Assembly (NCBI GenBank): GCA_051985675.1
Contig: JBPYFJ010000007.1
Span: 1 to 64,000 of the forward strand
DNA: 64,000 bases
Reading direction: 5' to 3'
Source of the DNA: JAFAXD01 sp051985675
Lineage (GTDB): Bacteria > Pseudomonadota > Alphaproteobacteria > Rhizobiales > Xanthobacteraceae
Part shown: one piece after another, positions 1 to 8,161 of the stretch
Numbering within the stretch: the stretch's first letter is position 1
How the letters are laid out: each line of letters opens with the position of its first letter
Notes under the pieces: model-generated
Database searches by the model: none
Seen by the model: the letters and a program-made list of their open reading frames with translations, nothing else
What the model was told of the DNA's origin: nothing
Translations under genes and position numbers: made by a program

Positions 1-1591
1 GCGCATCGACCAGCTCGCGGCGGCGCTTGTCCTCCGCCGCGTGCTGCTCGGCCTCGCGCACCATCCGCTCTATGTCGGCCTCCGACAGGCCACCCGATGC
101 CTGGATGCGGATCTGCTGCTCCTTGCCGCTCGCCTTGTCCTTGGCCGAAACCTGCACGATGCCATTGGCGTCGATGTCGAACGTGACCTCGATTTGCGGT
201 ACGCCACGCGGCGCCGGCGGGATTCCGACCAAGTCGAACTGCCCGAGCAGCTTGTTGTCCGCTGCCATCTCCCGCTCGCCCTGGAATACGCGTACCGTCA
301 CCGCAGTCTGGTTGTCCTCCGCGGTTGAGAACACCTGGCTCTTCTTGGTCGGAATAGTGGTGTTGCGATCGCTCAGCCGCGTAAAGACGCCGCCGAGCGT
401 TTCGATGCCAAGCGAAAGCGGAGTGACGTCCAGCAGCAGCACGTCCTTGACGTCGCCTTGCAGCACGCCGGCCTGGATCGCAGCACCAACCGCGACGACC
501 TCATCGGGATTGACGCCTTTGTGCGGTTCCTTGCCGAACAGCTGCTTTACGACCTCCTGGACCTTCGGCATGCGCGTCATGCCGCCGACCAGAACCACCT
601 CGTTGATCTCCGCCGCCGACAACGCCGCGTCCTTGAGCGCAATCCGGCATGGCTCGATCGTCTTCTGAATGAGATCGTCGACCAGCGCCTCGAATTTCGC
701 GCGGGTCAATTTCATGGTCAGGTGCTTGGGCCCCGACGCATCCGCGGTGATGAATGGCAGGTTGATTTCGGTCTGCGTGGTAGACGACAGCTCGATCTTC
801 GCCTTCTCGGCCGCCTCCTTCAGGCGCTGCAGCGCGAGCTTGTCGCGACGCAGGTCGATGCCCTGTTCCTTCTGGAACTCGTCGGCGAGATAATTGACAA
901 GACGCATGTCGAAATCTTCGCCGCCGAGGAACGTGTCGCCGTTCGTCGACTTCACCTCGAACACACCGTCTCCGATCTCGAGAATCGAGATGTCGAACGT
1001 CCCGCCGCCGAGATCGTAGACCGCGATCGTGCCGTTGGCCTTCTTGTCGAGACCGTAGGCCAAGGCCGCAGCAGTCGGTTCATTGATGATCCGCAGCACC
1101 TCGAGGCCCGCGATCTTGCCGGCATCCTTGGTGGCTTGCCGCTGGGCGTCGTTGAAATAGGCCGGGACCGTAATCACAGCCTGCGTCACCTTCTGGCCGA
1201 GGTGCGCCTCCGCAGTCTCCTTCATCTTCTGCAGAACGAAGGCCGAGATTTGCGAGGGCGAATAGGTCTTACCATCGGCTTCGACCCAGGCGTCGCCGTT
1301 GCTCGCTTTCACGATCTTGTAGGGGACGAGCTTCTTGTCCTTCTCGACCATCGGATCGTCGTAGCGCCGGCCGATCAGGCGCTTGACTGCGAAGAACGTG
1401 CGCTCGGGATTGGTGACGGCCTGCCGCTTGGCGGGCTGGCCGACGAGGCGCTCGCCGTCGTCGGTGAAGGCCACGATCGAAGGTGTGGTGCGCATGCCCT
1501 CGGAATTCTCGATGACCTTGGGCGTCGAGCCTTCCATCACCGCCACGCAGGAATTGGTCGTGCCGAGATCAATCCCGATGACTTTTGCCAT
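1..1591 (-). CDS. dnaK: Molecular chaperone DnaK (Hsp70), C-terminus cut by window edge
   Basis: ATP-dependent cytosolic Hsp70 chaperone that works with DnaJ and with GrpE, which is encoded nearby on the same strand. The first 530 codons are present, starting at ATG 1591, and the frame is still open at base 1. The family is about 630-640 residues, so roughly the last 100 residues of the lid are missing. The N-terminus MAKVIGIDLGTTNS carries the Hsp70 nucleotide-binding signature, followed by further ATPase motifs (AVITVPAYFND, VYDLGGGTFD) and the substrate-binding domain. It is transcribed away from alkB. A strong RpoH-type promoter lies at 1741-1771, which implies a leader of about 140 nt. 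dnaJ is usually next but would lie outside the window. Confidence 0.98.
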   Translation of the reverse strand, partial: MAKVIGIDLGTTNSCVAVMEGSTPKVIENSEGMRTTPSIVAFTDDGERLVGQPAKRQAVTNPERTFFAVKRLIGRRYDDPMVEKDKKLVPYKIVKASNGDAWVEADGKTYSPSQISAFVLQKMKETAEAHLGQKVTQAVITVPAYFNDAQRQATKDAGKIAGLEVLRIINEPTAAALAYGLDKKANGTIAVYDLGGGTFDISILEIGDGVFEVKSTNGDTFLGGEDFDMRLVNYLADEFQKEQGIDLRRDKLALQRLKEAAEKAKIELSSTTQTEINLPFITADASGPKHLTMKLTRAKFEALVDDLIQKTIEPCRIALKDAALSAAEINEVVLVGGMTRMPKVQEVVKQLFGKEPHKGVNPDEVVAVGAAIQAGVLQGDVKDVLLLDVTPLSLGIETLGGVFTRLSDRNTTIPTKKSQVFSTAEDNQTAVTVRVFQGEREMAADNKLLGQFDLVGIPPAPRGVPQIEVTFDIDANGIVQVSAKDKASGKEQQIRIQASGGLSEADIERMVREAEQHAAEDKRRRELVDA

Positions 1592-1740
1592 GATCAATTA
1601 CCTCTCTTTTCAGCAGGTCGGGCCGGGCCCTTGCAGCGCACCGGCGAAAGCAGGCGGACAACAATTTCCGCCATGCTTGATCCGACCCCCATTGGATCGC
1701 ATGTGAATCACGTTGCACCGCAGCCCCTGCGGCGCCCTCG

Positions 1741-1771
1741 CACATATAGGAGAGCGCCATTGACCCGCAAG
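1741..1771 (-). promoter_or_regulatory. RpoH (sigma-32) promoter of dnaK
   Basis: Read on the minus strand, CTTG (1771-1768) is followed by 17 bases and then CCTATATGTG (1750-1741). This fits every fixed position of the alphaproteobacterial heat-shock consensus CTTG-N17/18-CYTATNTNNG. Transcription would start near 1734 and leave a leader of about 140 nt before the dnaK ATG. No strength or temperature response can be read from sequence alone. Confidence 0.8.
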
Positions 1772-1846
1772 GCAGGCATTCACGAAAATGCGAGCATTAA
1801 CAAGTGGACTGTTGGGTTGACCCGTCCGATCGTCGATCACAGCCGC

Positions 1847-2443
1847 ATGTTGCATCCCGGCTATCTGGACCCGGCCGCCCAGGGGCGGCTGCTTGCCGCT
1901 GTTCGCGACATAATCGGCCAAGCCCCGCTTTATCCGCCGCGAATGCCGCGCACGGGCTCGCCGTTTTCGGTGCGGATGACAAATTGCGGCCGTCTCGGCT
2001 GGATATCCGATGTCGACGGCTATCGCTACCAAGCCACTCACCCCGTCACCGGCAAGCCTTGGCCGCCGATTCCCGACCTGCTGGTCAAGGCGTGGTTTGA
2101 CCTCGCCGGTTATCCGCATCCGCCCGAGGCCTGCCTGATCAACTATTACGGCCCGACTGCCAAGATGGGGCTCCACCAGGATCGCGACGAACAGGAATTT
2201 GTGGCCCCGGTGGTGTCCCTCTCGCTCGGCGACACCGGCGTCTTTCGCTGTGGCGGCCTGGAGCGCCGTGGACCAACGCGCACATTCAGGCTCGCATCGG
2301 GGGACGCGATAGTGCTTGCCGGAGAAAATCGCCTTGCCTTTCATGGGGTGGATCGCATCATTCCGGGGACGTCCACACTGCTGGCCGAGGGTGGCCGCAT
2401 CAATCTGACCCTGCGGCGGGTCACCCGGCCCCTTGCGCTCTAG
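1847..2443 (+). CDS. alkB: AlkB-type 2-oxoglutarate/Fe(II) DNA dealkylase
   Basis: Oxidative demethylase that repairs 1-methyladenine and 3-methylcytosine in nucleic acids using Fe(II), 2-oxoglutarate and O2. The 198-residue product aligns by eye along most of E. coli AlkB: MTNCGRLGW, the ACLINYY strand, the iron ligands H110 and D112 in LHQDRDE, a second histidine H166 in FHGVD, and the 2-oxoglutarate-binding arginines R184 and R190 in GGRINLTLR. The start is uncertain. ATG 1847 lies just before the first conserved segment; an in-frame TTG at 1817 and an ATG at 1674 would add an N-terminal extension. It is divergent from dnaK. A second alkylation-repair locus (ada) lies at 45.4 kb. Confidence 0.93.
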   Translation: MLHPGYLDPAAQGRLLAAVRDIIGQAPLYPPRMPRTGSPFSVRMTNCGRLGWISDVDGYRYQATHPVTGKPWPPIPDLLVKAWFDLAGYPHPPEACLINYYGPTAKMGLHQDRDEQEFVAPVVSLSLGDTGVFRCGGLERRGPTRTFRLASGDAIVLAGENRLAFHGVDRIIPGTSTLLAEGGRINLTLRRVTRPLAL

Positions 2444-2526
2444 AGCATTATTAGAGCGTCATTCGCGCTTCACGGTCGATCATGTTTTCCGGCCCGCGTC
2501 GCGCGAAAATGCGCTAAGGAGGCGTT

Positions 2527-3471
2527 GTGACTCGGACATTGCTTTTCGCCGCGATTGCCGTCGCCGCCTTGGCGGCCGCGCAAGCGCGTGCCGAAGCGGT
2601 GTTCCCCCCCGGCTCCAAAGTCGGCCTAGCCCCGCCCGCCGGTTTCAAGCCCAGCGAGAACTTCCGCGGATTCGAGGAGAAGGGCAGCGGTGCTGCGATT
2701 CTGACGCTTGAGTTGCCGGCCCAGGCCTATGGCGACATCGAAAAGGCGATGACCGGACCCGCCCTCAAGAAGCAGGGCGTTATCGTCGAGAAGCGCGAGG
2801 CCCTCGCGCTCAAATCCGGCAAGGGCGTGCTGCTCGTCGGCCGGCAGGAAGCCGACGGCAAGCTCATGCGCAAATGGATCTTGCTGGGTGCAACCCCAGC
2901 CTTGACCGCATTGGTGACCGTCCTGGTGCCGGATTCCGCCAAAGGGACCTATTCTGACGCAGCGATTCGCGAGGCGCTCGCCAGTGTGGAAGTGCGCGAC
3001 AGCGTACCAATCGATGAGCAGATGGGGCTTCTGCCCTACCGCGTCGACGAACTCGGCGGGCTGCGGGCATCCCGCGTGGTCGCGCCCAACACCGTCGTCC
3101 TCACCGCCGGTCCCAAGGACACGCTTGATGCGACCGAACAGGCGCTCCTCGTGATCTCGGCTGCGCCGGGCGGTCCGGACGAGACGCAACAACGCGATAA
3201 TTTTGCGCGCAACCTGTTTACCGGCTACGCGGGCCTCAAGGACGTACACATTCTCGGGACGGACCTAATCCGCCTCGCCGGGCAGCAGACCCATCAGCTC
3301 ATGGCCGAGGCCAAGGACGCAAAGACGGATGCCGACGTCAAGCTCGTGCAATGGGTGCGGTTTGGCAACGGAGCCTATTTGCGCTTCCTCGGCATCGCGA
3401 AGGCCGACAGTTGGTCGGACGCATTTCCGCGGTTTCGCGCCGTCCGCGATGGGGTGGGTCCGAGGCAATAA
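2527..3471 (+). CDS. Conserved exported protein of unknown function
   Basis: A 314-residue protein starting at GTG 2527 behind a perfect AAGGAGG (2516-2522). Residues 1-22 form a Sec signal peptide with a hydrophobic alanine-rich core and probable cleavage after ARA. The mature part has alternating short beta-rich segments and no membrane helix or recognisable catalytic motif, so it is probably periplasmic. I do not recognise a named family. It follows alkB with an 83-bp gap and converges on grpE. The coding sequence looks native: GC-rich codons and no break in the frame. Confidence 0.8.
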   Translation: MTRTLLFAAIAVAALAAAQARAEAVFPPGSKVGLAPPAGFKPSENFRGFEEKGSGAAILTLELPAQAYGDIEKAMTGPALKKQGVIVEKREALALKSGKGVLLVGRQEADGKLMRKWILLGATPALTALVTVLVPDSAKGTYSDAAIREALASVEVRDSVPIDEQMGLLPYRVDELGGLRASRVVAPNTVVLTAGPKDTLDATEQALLVISAAPGGPDETQQRDNFARNLFTGYAGLKDVHILGTDLIRLAGQQTHQLMAEAKDAKTDADVKLVQWVRFGNGAYLRFLGIAKADSWSDAFPRFRAVRDGVGPRQ

Positions 3472-3527
3472 ACTGTGGCTCGAGATCACCGGGTCAGGCC
3501 CGGTGATGACGATCCAAAGACGGGTCG

Positions 3528-4088
3528 TCAGTTGTCGTTCTGCGGCTCCGGCGCGGACTTGGGGCCGCCTTTCGCCACCCCGACCATTGCCGGCCGCAGA
3601 ATGCGATCGCCGATGGTGAAGCCGGGCTGCAGCACTTGAACGACGGTGCCCGCCGGTACGCTGTCGTCGGGGACCTCGTACACGGCTTGGTGCAGGTTCG
3701 GATCGAATTTCTGACCCTGCGGATCGATCCTGAGCACACCATGCTTCTCGAGCGCCTTAAGCAGGTCGCGCTCGGTCAGCTCAACTCCCTCGTAGAGCGC
3801 TCTGCCGGCCTCGTCGGCGTGCTTCTTCCAATCCTCGCCGATTGCCTCGAGGGCACGCTGGATGTTGTCGGCGACACCAAGCACCTCGCGCGCGAACGCG
3901 GAAATTCCATAGACGCGCGAGTCTGCGACTTCGCGTTCCGTCCGTTTGCGAAGATTTTCCATCTCCGCAAGCGTACGCAACAGCCGGTCCTTGAGCTCGG
4001 CGTTCTCCTGCCGAAGCCTCGCCTCGGCATCGACCTCGGTCTGCTCTTCGGACGCGGCTTCGGCGGCCGACGACGTCGTGTCCGTCAT
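3528..4088 (-). CDS. grpE: Nucleotide exchange factor GrpE
   Basis: Cytosolic cochaperone that releases ADP from DnaK. The product has 186 residues from ATG 4088. An acidic N-terminal tail leads into a long coiled coil (about residues 20-70, with the typical AEMENLRKRTEREV), followed by the beta-rich head ending in GDRILRPAMVGVAKG, the family C-terminal signature. An upstream in-frame ATG at 4127 would place the start inside the candidate RpoH -10 element, so 4088 is preferred; GAGGAACAGG gives the ribosome site. It lies 147 bp downstream of hrcA on the same strand and probably has its own heat-shock promoter. Confidence 0.96.
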   Translation of the reverse strand: MTDTTSSAAEAASEEQTEVDAEARLRQENAELKDRLLRTLAEMENLRKRTEREVADSRVYGISAFAREVLGVADNIQRALEAIGEDWKKHADEAGRALYEGVELTERDLLKALEKHGVLRIDPQGQKFDPNLHQAVYEVPDDSVPAGTVVQVLQPGFTIGDRILRPAMVGVAKGGPKSAPEPQNDN

Positions 4089-4122
4089 GCGAATTCCTGT
4101 TCCTCGTTTTGAGCGGTTGCCG

Positions 4123-4154
4123 GGCATATCGACACTAGGCGGAAAAAAATCAAG
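4123..4154 (-). promoter_or_regulatory. Candidate RpoH promoter of grpE
   Basis: On the minus strand CTTG (4154-4151) is followed by 18 bases and TCGATATGCC (4132-4123), which keeps the central bases of CYTATNTNNG but misses three fixed positions. It would start transcription roughly 30 nt before the grpE ATG. Weaker than the dnaK promoter. Confidence 0.4.
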
Positions 4155-4235
4155 CCGCGCAATAGCCGGCGCCCCCGGGCTGCCGCCGTCCAGCCGAAAA
4201 GTATGCTAAATCAAGCGCTTAATGCGGCTTTCGGG

Positions 4236-5312
4236 TCAACCGGTGAGGAGCTTGCTCACGACCTTGGCGGTATAGTCGACCGTCGGGATGATACGGGCGT
4301 AGTTGAGGCGAGTCGGCCCGATTACGCCCAGTACGCCGACGACCCGATTGTTGGAATCCTGGAACGGCGCGATGATGGTCGAGGAGCCTGAAAGCGAGAA
4401 CAGCTTGTTCTCCGAACCAATGTAGATCCGCACCCCGTCGGCGCGCTCGGCCTGGCCGAGCAAGTTCACGAGTTCGCGCTTCGTTTCCAGATCATCGAAC
4501 AGGTGACGAACCCGCTCGAGATCCTCCAAGGCCGTCAGATCATCGAGCAGGTTGGCGTGCCCCCGGACGATCAGCTTGCGCTCGTCGCCGGCACCACCCG
4601 ACCAGCTTGCCAATCCGTCGGCGATCAGCCGTTGCGTCAGCTCATCGATCTCGGCGCGCGCGCGCTCGAGCGTGCGCTCGAGGTCCAGCTTGGCCTCGGA
4701 CAAGGTCTTGCCGCGCATGTGCGCGTTCAGAAAGTTCGACGCCTCGACCAAGGCCGACGTCGGCAGGCCACGCATGAGCGAGAGAATGCGGTTTTCGACC
4801 TGGCCGTCTTCGGCGACTAGCACGACCAACGCGCGCTCGGGTTCAAGGCGTACAAACTCGATGTGCTTGAGCCTGGGATCCGATTTCGTGCTCAGCACCA
4901 CGCCCGCCGAATGCGTCAAACCGGACAGCAGGCCGGACGCCTCGTTCAGCAGGCCCTCCACCGACTTTCCGGCTGCGGCGACCTGACCTTCGATCGCGCG
5001 GCGGTCCCCCTCCGTCAGGTCGCCGATCTGCATCAGGGAATCGACGAAGAAGCGCAATCCGGTTTCGGTAGGCAGTCGCCCGGCCGAGGTATGCGGCGCG
5101 TAGATGAGCCCGAGCTGTTCGAGATCCTGCATGACATTGCGCACCGAGGCCGGCGACAACGTCATCGGGATGATGCGGGAAAGGTTGCGCGAGCCGACCG
5201 GTTCGCCGGTCGCCAAATAGCTCTCGACGATGCGCCGAAAAATCTCGCGCGTGCGCTCATTGAGTTGCGCGAGAGAGACCTGGGTTGCCCCGATCGGTAC
5301 GTCCTGGGCCAC
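4236..5312 (-). CDS. hrcA: Heat-inducible transcriptional repressor HrcA
   Basis: DNA-binding repressor of CIRCE-controlled heat-shock genes; in alphaproteobacteria mainly groESL. The product has 358 residues from GTG 5312 (VAQDVP...), chosen because the conserved N-terminal winged helix (LAQLNERTREIFRRIVESYL, then EPVGSRNLSR) begins directly after. The C-terminal GAF-like domain ends in GVIGPTRLNYARIIPTVDYTAKVVSKLL, the usual HrcA finish. A longer frame to 5372 has no family support. No CIRCE inverted repeat (TTAGCACTC...GAGTGCTAA) was seen next to hrcA, grpE or dnaK, so its targets are probably outside the window. It is divergent from rph. Confidence 0.95.
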   Translation of the reverse strand: MAQDVPIGATQVSLAQLNERTREIFRRIVESYLATGEPVGSRNLSRIIPMTLSPASVRNVMQDLEQLGLIYAPHTSAGRLPTETGLRFFVDSLMQIGDLTEGDRRAIEGQVAAAGKSVEGLLNEASGLLSGLTHSAGVVLSTKSDPRLKHIEFVRLEPERALVVLVAEDGQVENRILSLMRGLPTSALVEASNFLNAHMRGKTLSEAKLDLERTLERARAEIDELTQRLIADGLASWSGGAGDERKLIVRGHANLLDDLTALEDLERVRHLFDDLETKRELVNLLGQAERADGVRIYIGSENKLFSLSGSSTIIAPFQDSNNRVVGVLGVIGPTRLNYARIIPTVDYTAKVVSKLLTG

Positions 5313-5569
5313 AACTGTCTTTCGCTTTGATCTCGGGTACAAATATTTGTCCGTTCTGCTACCCGACCGCAAGGCGGGGCGCGGCGATTAGTGGCGCGCG
5401 ATACCGCGCGAATGGGGGCAGAGCGGGCCCGCGGGGACGGCATTTTTCGCAAAATGCTTCCAGCTTTCTCGTTGGGCGCTTTTTCAGTGTCAAACGGGGT
5501 CCACTTCGGCGGAAAATGCTTTAGAAGCTGCCGCTGAGCCTCCTGAAGGGCCGATCAACGGAGTCCCGC

Positions 5570-6283
5570 ATGCGCCCGAGCAAACGACAGCCGGACGAGC
5601 TACGCGCCGTCACGCTCGAACGCGGCATTGTGAAATATGCCGAGGGCTCATGCTTCGTGCGCTTTGGCGATACCCATGTGCTGGTGACGGCAACGCTCGA
5701 GGATCGCCTGCCGCCCTGGCTCAAGGGGCAGGGGCGCGGCTGGGTCACCGCCGAATACGGCATGCTGCCACGCGCCACCGCCGAACGGACGCGGCGCGAG
5801 GCATCTGCCGGCAAGCAAGGCGGTCGCACTGTCGAAATTCAACGATTGATCGGGCGCAGCCTGCGTTCGGTCGTGGACCTCGAAGCGCTAGGCGAGCGAC
5901 AGATCACCATCGACTGCGACGTCATCCAGGCCGACGGCGGAACCCGCACCGCGTCGATAACCGCCGGCTGGGTTGCGCTCTACGACTGCATCGCCTGGAT
6001 GCGCAAACGCGACATGCTCGCCACCAACCCCTTGCGTGACCATGTTGCGGCGATTTCCTGCGGGGTGTGCGGTGGCACCGCCGTGCTTGATCTCGATTAC
6101 GCGGAAGACTCCGCCGCCGATACCGATGCGAATTTCGTGATGACCGGCGACGGCCGTATCGTCGAAGTCCAGGGAACCGCGGAAAAGGAACCGTTCAGCG
6201 AAGAACAGCTGCTGACCCTGCTGGCGCTCGCCCGCAAGGGCGTGGCCAAGCTCGTCGATCTGCAGAAAATGGCGGTGACGTGA
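5570..6283 (+). CDS. rph: Ribonuclease PH
   Basis: Phosphorolytic 3'-5' exoribonuclease that trims the 3' ends of tRNA precursors. The product has 237 residues, the full family length, starting MRPSKRQPDELR and containing VTAEYGMLPRAT, GRSLRSVVDL, DCDVIQADGGTRTASITG-like core residues and the C-terminal EVQGTAE and LLTLLALARKG segments. It is the first gene of a tight operon: its TGA overlaps the GTG of rdgB by 4 nt. The 257-bp gap to divergent hrcA holds a small hairpin (5440-5457, 7-bp stem) of unknown role. Confidence 0.98.
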   Translation: MRPSKRQPDELRAVTLERGIVKYAEGSCFVRFGDTHVLVTATLEDRLPPWLKGQGRGWVTAEYGMLPRATAERTRREASAGKQGGRTVEIQRLIGRSLRSVVDLEALGERQITIDCDVIQADGGTRTASITAGWVALYDCIAWMRKRDMLATNPLRDHVAAISCGVCGGTAVLDLDYAEDSAADTDANFVMTGDGRIVEVQGTAEKEPFSEEQLLTLLALARKGVAKLVDLQKMAVT

Positions 6284-6930
6284 ACGAACCGCGCGCTTCA
6301 GGGGTGCATCGCCGGATCAGCGGCCGCCTGGTGATTGCAACGCACAATCCCGGCAAGCTCGCCGAAATGCGCGACCTCCTGGCGCCGTTCGGCGTCGGCG
6401 CCGTCTCAGCCGCTGAGCTCGGCCTCGCTGAGCCCGACGAGACCGGGACGACGTTTGCCGACAACGCACGCATCAAAGCAGTGGCCGCCGCGCGTGCGTC
6501 CGGGCAGCCGGCCTTCGCCGACGATTCCGGTTTGGTGGTTGATGCGCTCGACGGCGAACCCGGCATCTACTCGGCGCGCTGGGCCGGTCCTGACAAGAAC
6601 TTCCGGCTCGCAATGGAAGTGGTCGATGCAAAATTGCAAGCGCGGGGTGCGACCGCCCCGGCGCGGCGCGGCGCGCACTTCGTCTCGGCGCTATGCGTCG
6701 CCTGGCCAGACGGCCACGTGGAGCAATTCGAAGCCAAAGTCGACGGCACATTGGTCTGGCCGCCGCGTGGTGAGCGCGGATTTGGCTACGATCCGATGTT
6801 CCTTCCGGAGGGATTTGAGCGCACATTTGGCGAAATGGCGAGCGAGGAAAAGCACGGCTTGCCACCGAAAGGTCGCGGCCTGTCGCATCGCGCGCGTGCG
6901 TTCCTGAAGCTCGCGGAGGCGTGTCTGTGA
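6280..6930 (+). CDS. rdgB: dITP/XTP pyrophosphatase (HAM1/RdgB family)
   Basis: Cleaves non-canonical purine triphosphates (ITP, dITP, XTP) to monophosphates and keeps them out of nucleic acids. The product has 216 residues. Motifs: ATHNPGKLAEM near the N-terminus (substrate and Mg binding), TFADNARIKA, FADDSGLVVDAL with its catalytic acidic residues, and GFGYDPMFLP near the C-terminus. GTG 6280 overlaps the rph stop as GTGA, which indicates translational coupling. The rph-rdgB-hemW order is common in Rhizobiales. Confidence 0.97.
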   Translation: MNEPRASGVHRRISGRLVIATHNPGKLAEMRDLLAPFGVGAVSAAELGLAEPDETGTTFADNARIKAVAAARASGQPAFADDSGLVVDALDGEPGIYSARWAGPDKNFRLAMEVVDAKLQARGATAPARRGAHFVSALCVAWPDGHVEQFEAKVDGTLVWPPRGERGFGYDPMFLPEGFERTFGEMASEEKHGLPPKGRGLSHRARAFLKLAEACL

Positions 6931-8072
6931 GCGAGCCGTTTGGCGTCTACATCCATTGGCCGTTCTGTCTGTCGAAATGCCCGTATTGCGACTTCAACAG
7001 CCATGTGCGCGCGGCCGCGATCGATCAGCAGCGCTACGCAGCGGCCTTCGCGACCGAGATCGCCAGCACCGCCGCCCACATCGGGGTGCGCACCGTGTCG
7101 ACGATCTTCATCGGCGGCGGAACCCCTTCACTGATGCAGCCAGAAACCGTTGCGGCCGTGCTCGACGCAGTGGCGCGCCATTGGACCTTGGCGGCGGATG
7201 CCGAAATCACGCTCGAAGCCAATCCAACCAGCGTAGAAGCGGATCGCTTCCACGGTTTTCGAGCGGCCGGCGTCAACCGCGTCTCGCTCGGCGTTCAGGC
7301 GCTCGACGACGCCGCGCTCGGCGGGCTCGGACGACGACACACCGCCGCAGAAGCCTTGGCTGCCGTGCGCGTTGCGCAATCAGCCTTTGCACGCTCGTCG
7401 TTTGATCTGATCTATGCACGGCCGGGCCAGACCCTGGACGCCTGGGAAGCCGAACTCAGCGCGGCAATTGCAGAGGCCGCCGAACACTTGTCGCTCTATC
7501 AACTCACCATCGAACCGGGCACCCCGTTCGCGGCGCTGCATGCGGCCGGCAAGCTCACGCTCCCCGACCCAGACCTCGCACGGGCGTTCTTTGACCTGAC
7601 CCAAGATATTTGCGCGGCCGCCGGGCTTCCCGCCTACGAGGTTTCAAACCACGCGCGCCCGGGTGCGCAGTGCCGCCATAACCTGATCTACTGGCGCTAC
7701 CACGAATACGCGGGCATCGGTCCTGGCGCTCACGGCCGGATCGTGGTCGATGGCACGCGGCGCGCGACTGCGACGGAGCGACGCCCGGAAGACTGGCTGA
7801 CACGCGTCGAGGCGGCCGGTCACGGCCTCGTCGTCGATGATCCACTGACCCATGCACAGCAGGGTGATGAATTTCTGCTGATGGGTCTGCGGCTCAGAGA
7901 CGGGATCGATCCAGCGCGCTATTGCGCGCTCGCCGGACGGCCGCTCGATCCGGCACGCGTAGCGGCACTCGCGCGTGATGGTTTCGTCGATCAGGACAAC
8001 AATGGAACTGTGCGAGTCACGCGCACGGGCTTCCCGATGCTGGACGCAGTCGTTGCGCAGCTCGCGGCGTAA
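6927..8072 (+). CDS. hemW: Radical SAM heme chaperone HemW
   Basis: Coproporphyrinogen-III-oxidase-like radical SAM protein thought to bind and insert heme rather than oxidise coproporphyrinogen. It has 381 residues from GTG 6927, which overlaps the rdgB stop as GTGA; GTG 6921 is an alternative. The [4Fe-4S] motif CxxxCxxC is C14, C18 and C21 (FCLSKCPYC), the spacing of HemW. FIGGGTPSLM is the SAM-binding glycine motif, and HNLIYWRY is the HemW-specific HNxxYW. The C-terminal HemN-type domain is present. Last gene of the rph operon; the palindrome at 8084-8161 follows. Confidence 0.96.
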   Translation: MSEPFGVYIHWPFCLSKCPYCDFNSHVRAAAIDQQRYAAAFATEIASTAAHIGVRTVSTIFIGGGTPSLMQPETVAAVLDAVARHWTLAADAEITLEANPTSVEADRFHGFRAAGVNRVSLGVQALDDAALGGLGRRHTAAEALAAVRVAQSAFARSSFDLIYARPGQTLDAWEAELSAAIAEAAEHLSLYQLTIEPGTPFAALHAAGKLTLPDPDLARAFFDLTQDICAAAGLPAYEVSNHARPGAQCRHNLIYWRYHEYAGIGPGAHGRIVVDGTRRATATERRPEDWLTRVEAAGHGLVVDDPLTHAQQGDEFLLMGLRLRDGIDPARYCALAGRPLDPARVAALARDGFVDQDNNGTVRVTRTGFPMLDAVVAQLAA

Positions 8073-8083
8073 CTCTGGTTCTA

Positions 8084-8161
8084 CTAGTGCCGCTTTTCGA
8101 TTTGAAGTTCCTGGACGAGATTGCGGCAGGTGGTGCAGGAACTCCAAGTCGGCGGTACTAG
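8084..8161. repeat. Long imperfect palindrome between convergent genes
   Basis: The left arm (8084-8113, beginning CTAGTGCCGC and ending GAAGTTCCTG) pairs with the right arm (8136-8161, CAGGAACTCC to GGTACTAG). The outer ten bases match at nine positions and the inner sixteen at fourteen, with a TTTT bulge in the left arm and a 22-nt loop. It fills the gap between hemW and the LpoA-like gene and includes the stop codon of the latter. It could act as a bidirectional terminator or be one copy of a dispersed intergenic palindrome. Confidence 0.7.

Noticed and set aside
1706..1718. Ada-box-like AAT-N6-GCAC upstream of alkB.
   Set aside because: One mismatch in a seven-base motif is expected by chance in a gap of this size.
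458..1846. Long plus-strand open frame antisense to dnaK that runs in frame into alkB.
   Set aside because: It mirrors dnaK codons in a GC-rich genome, has no family-like sequence, and only the part after about 1817 resembles AlkB.
5313..5569. Possible CIRCE element at hrcA.
   Set aside because: No TTAGCACTC/GAGTGCTAA inverted repeat was found in the gap.
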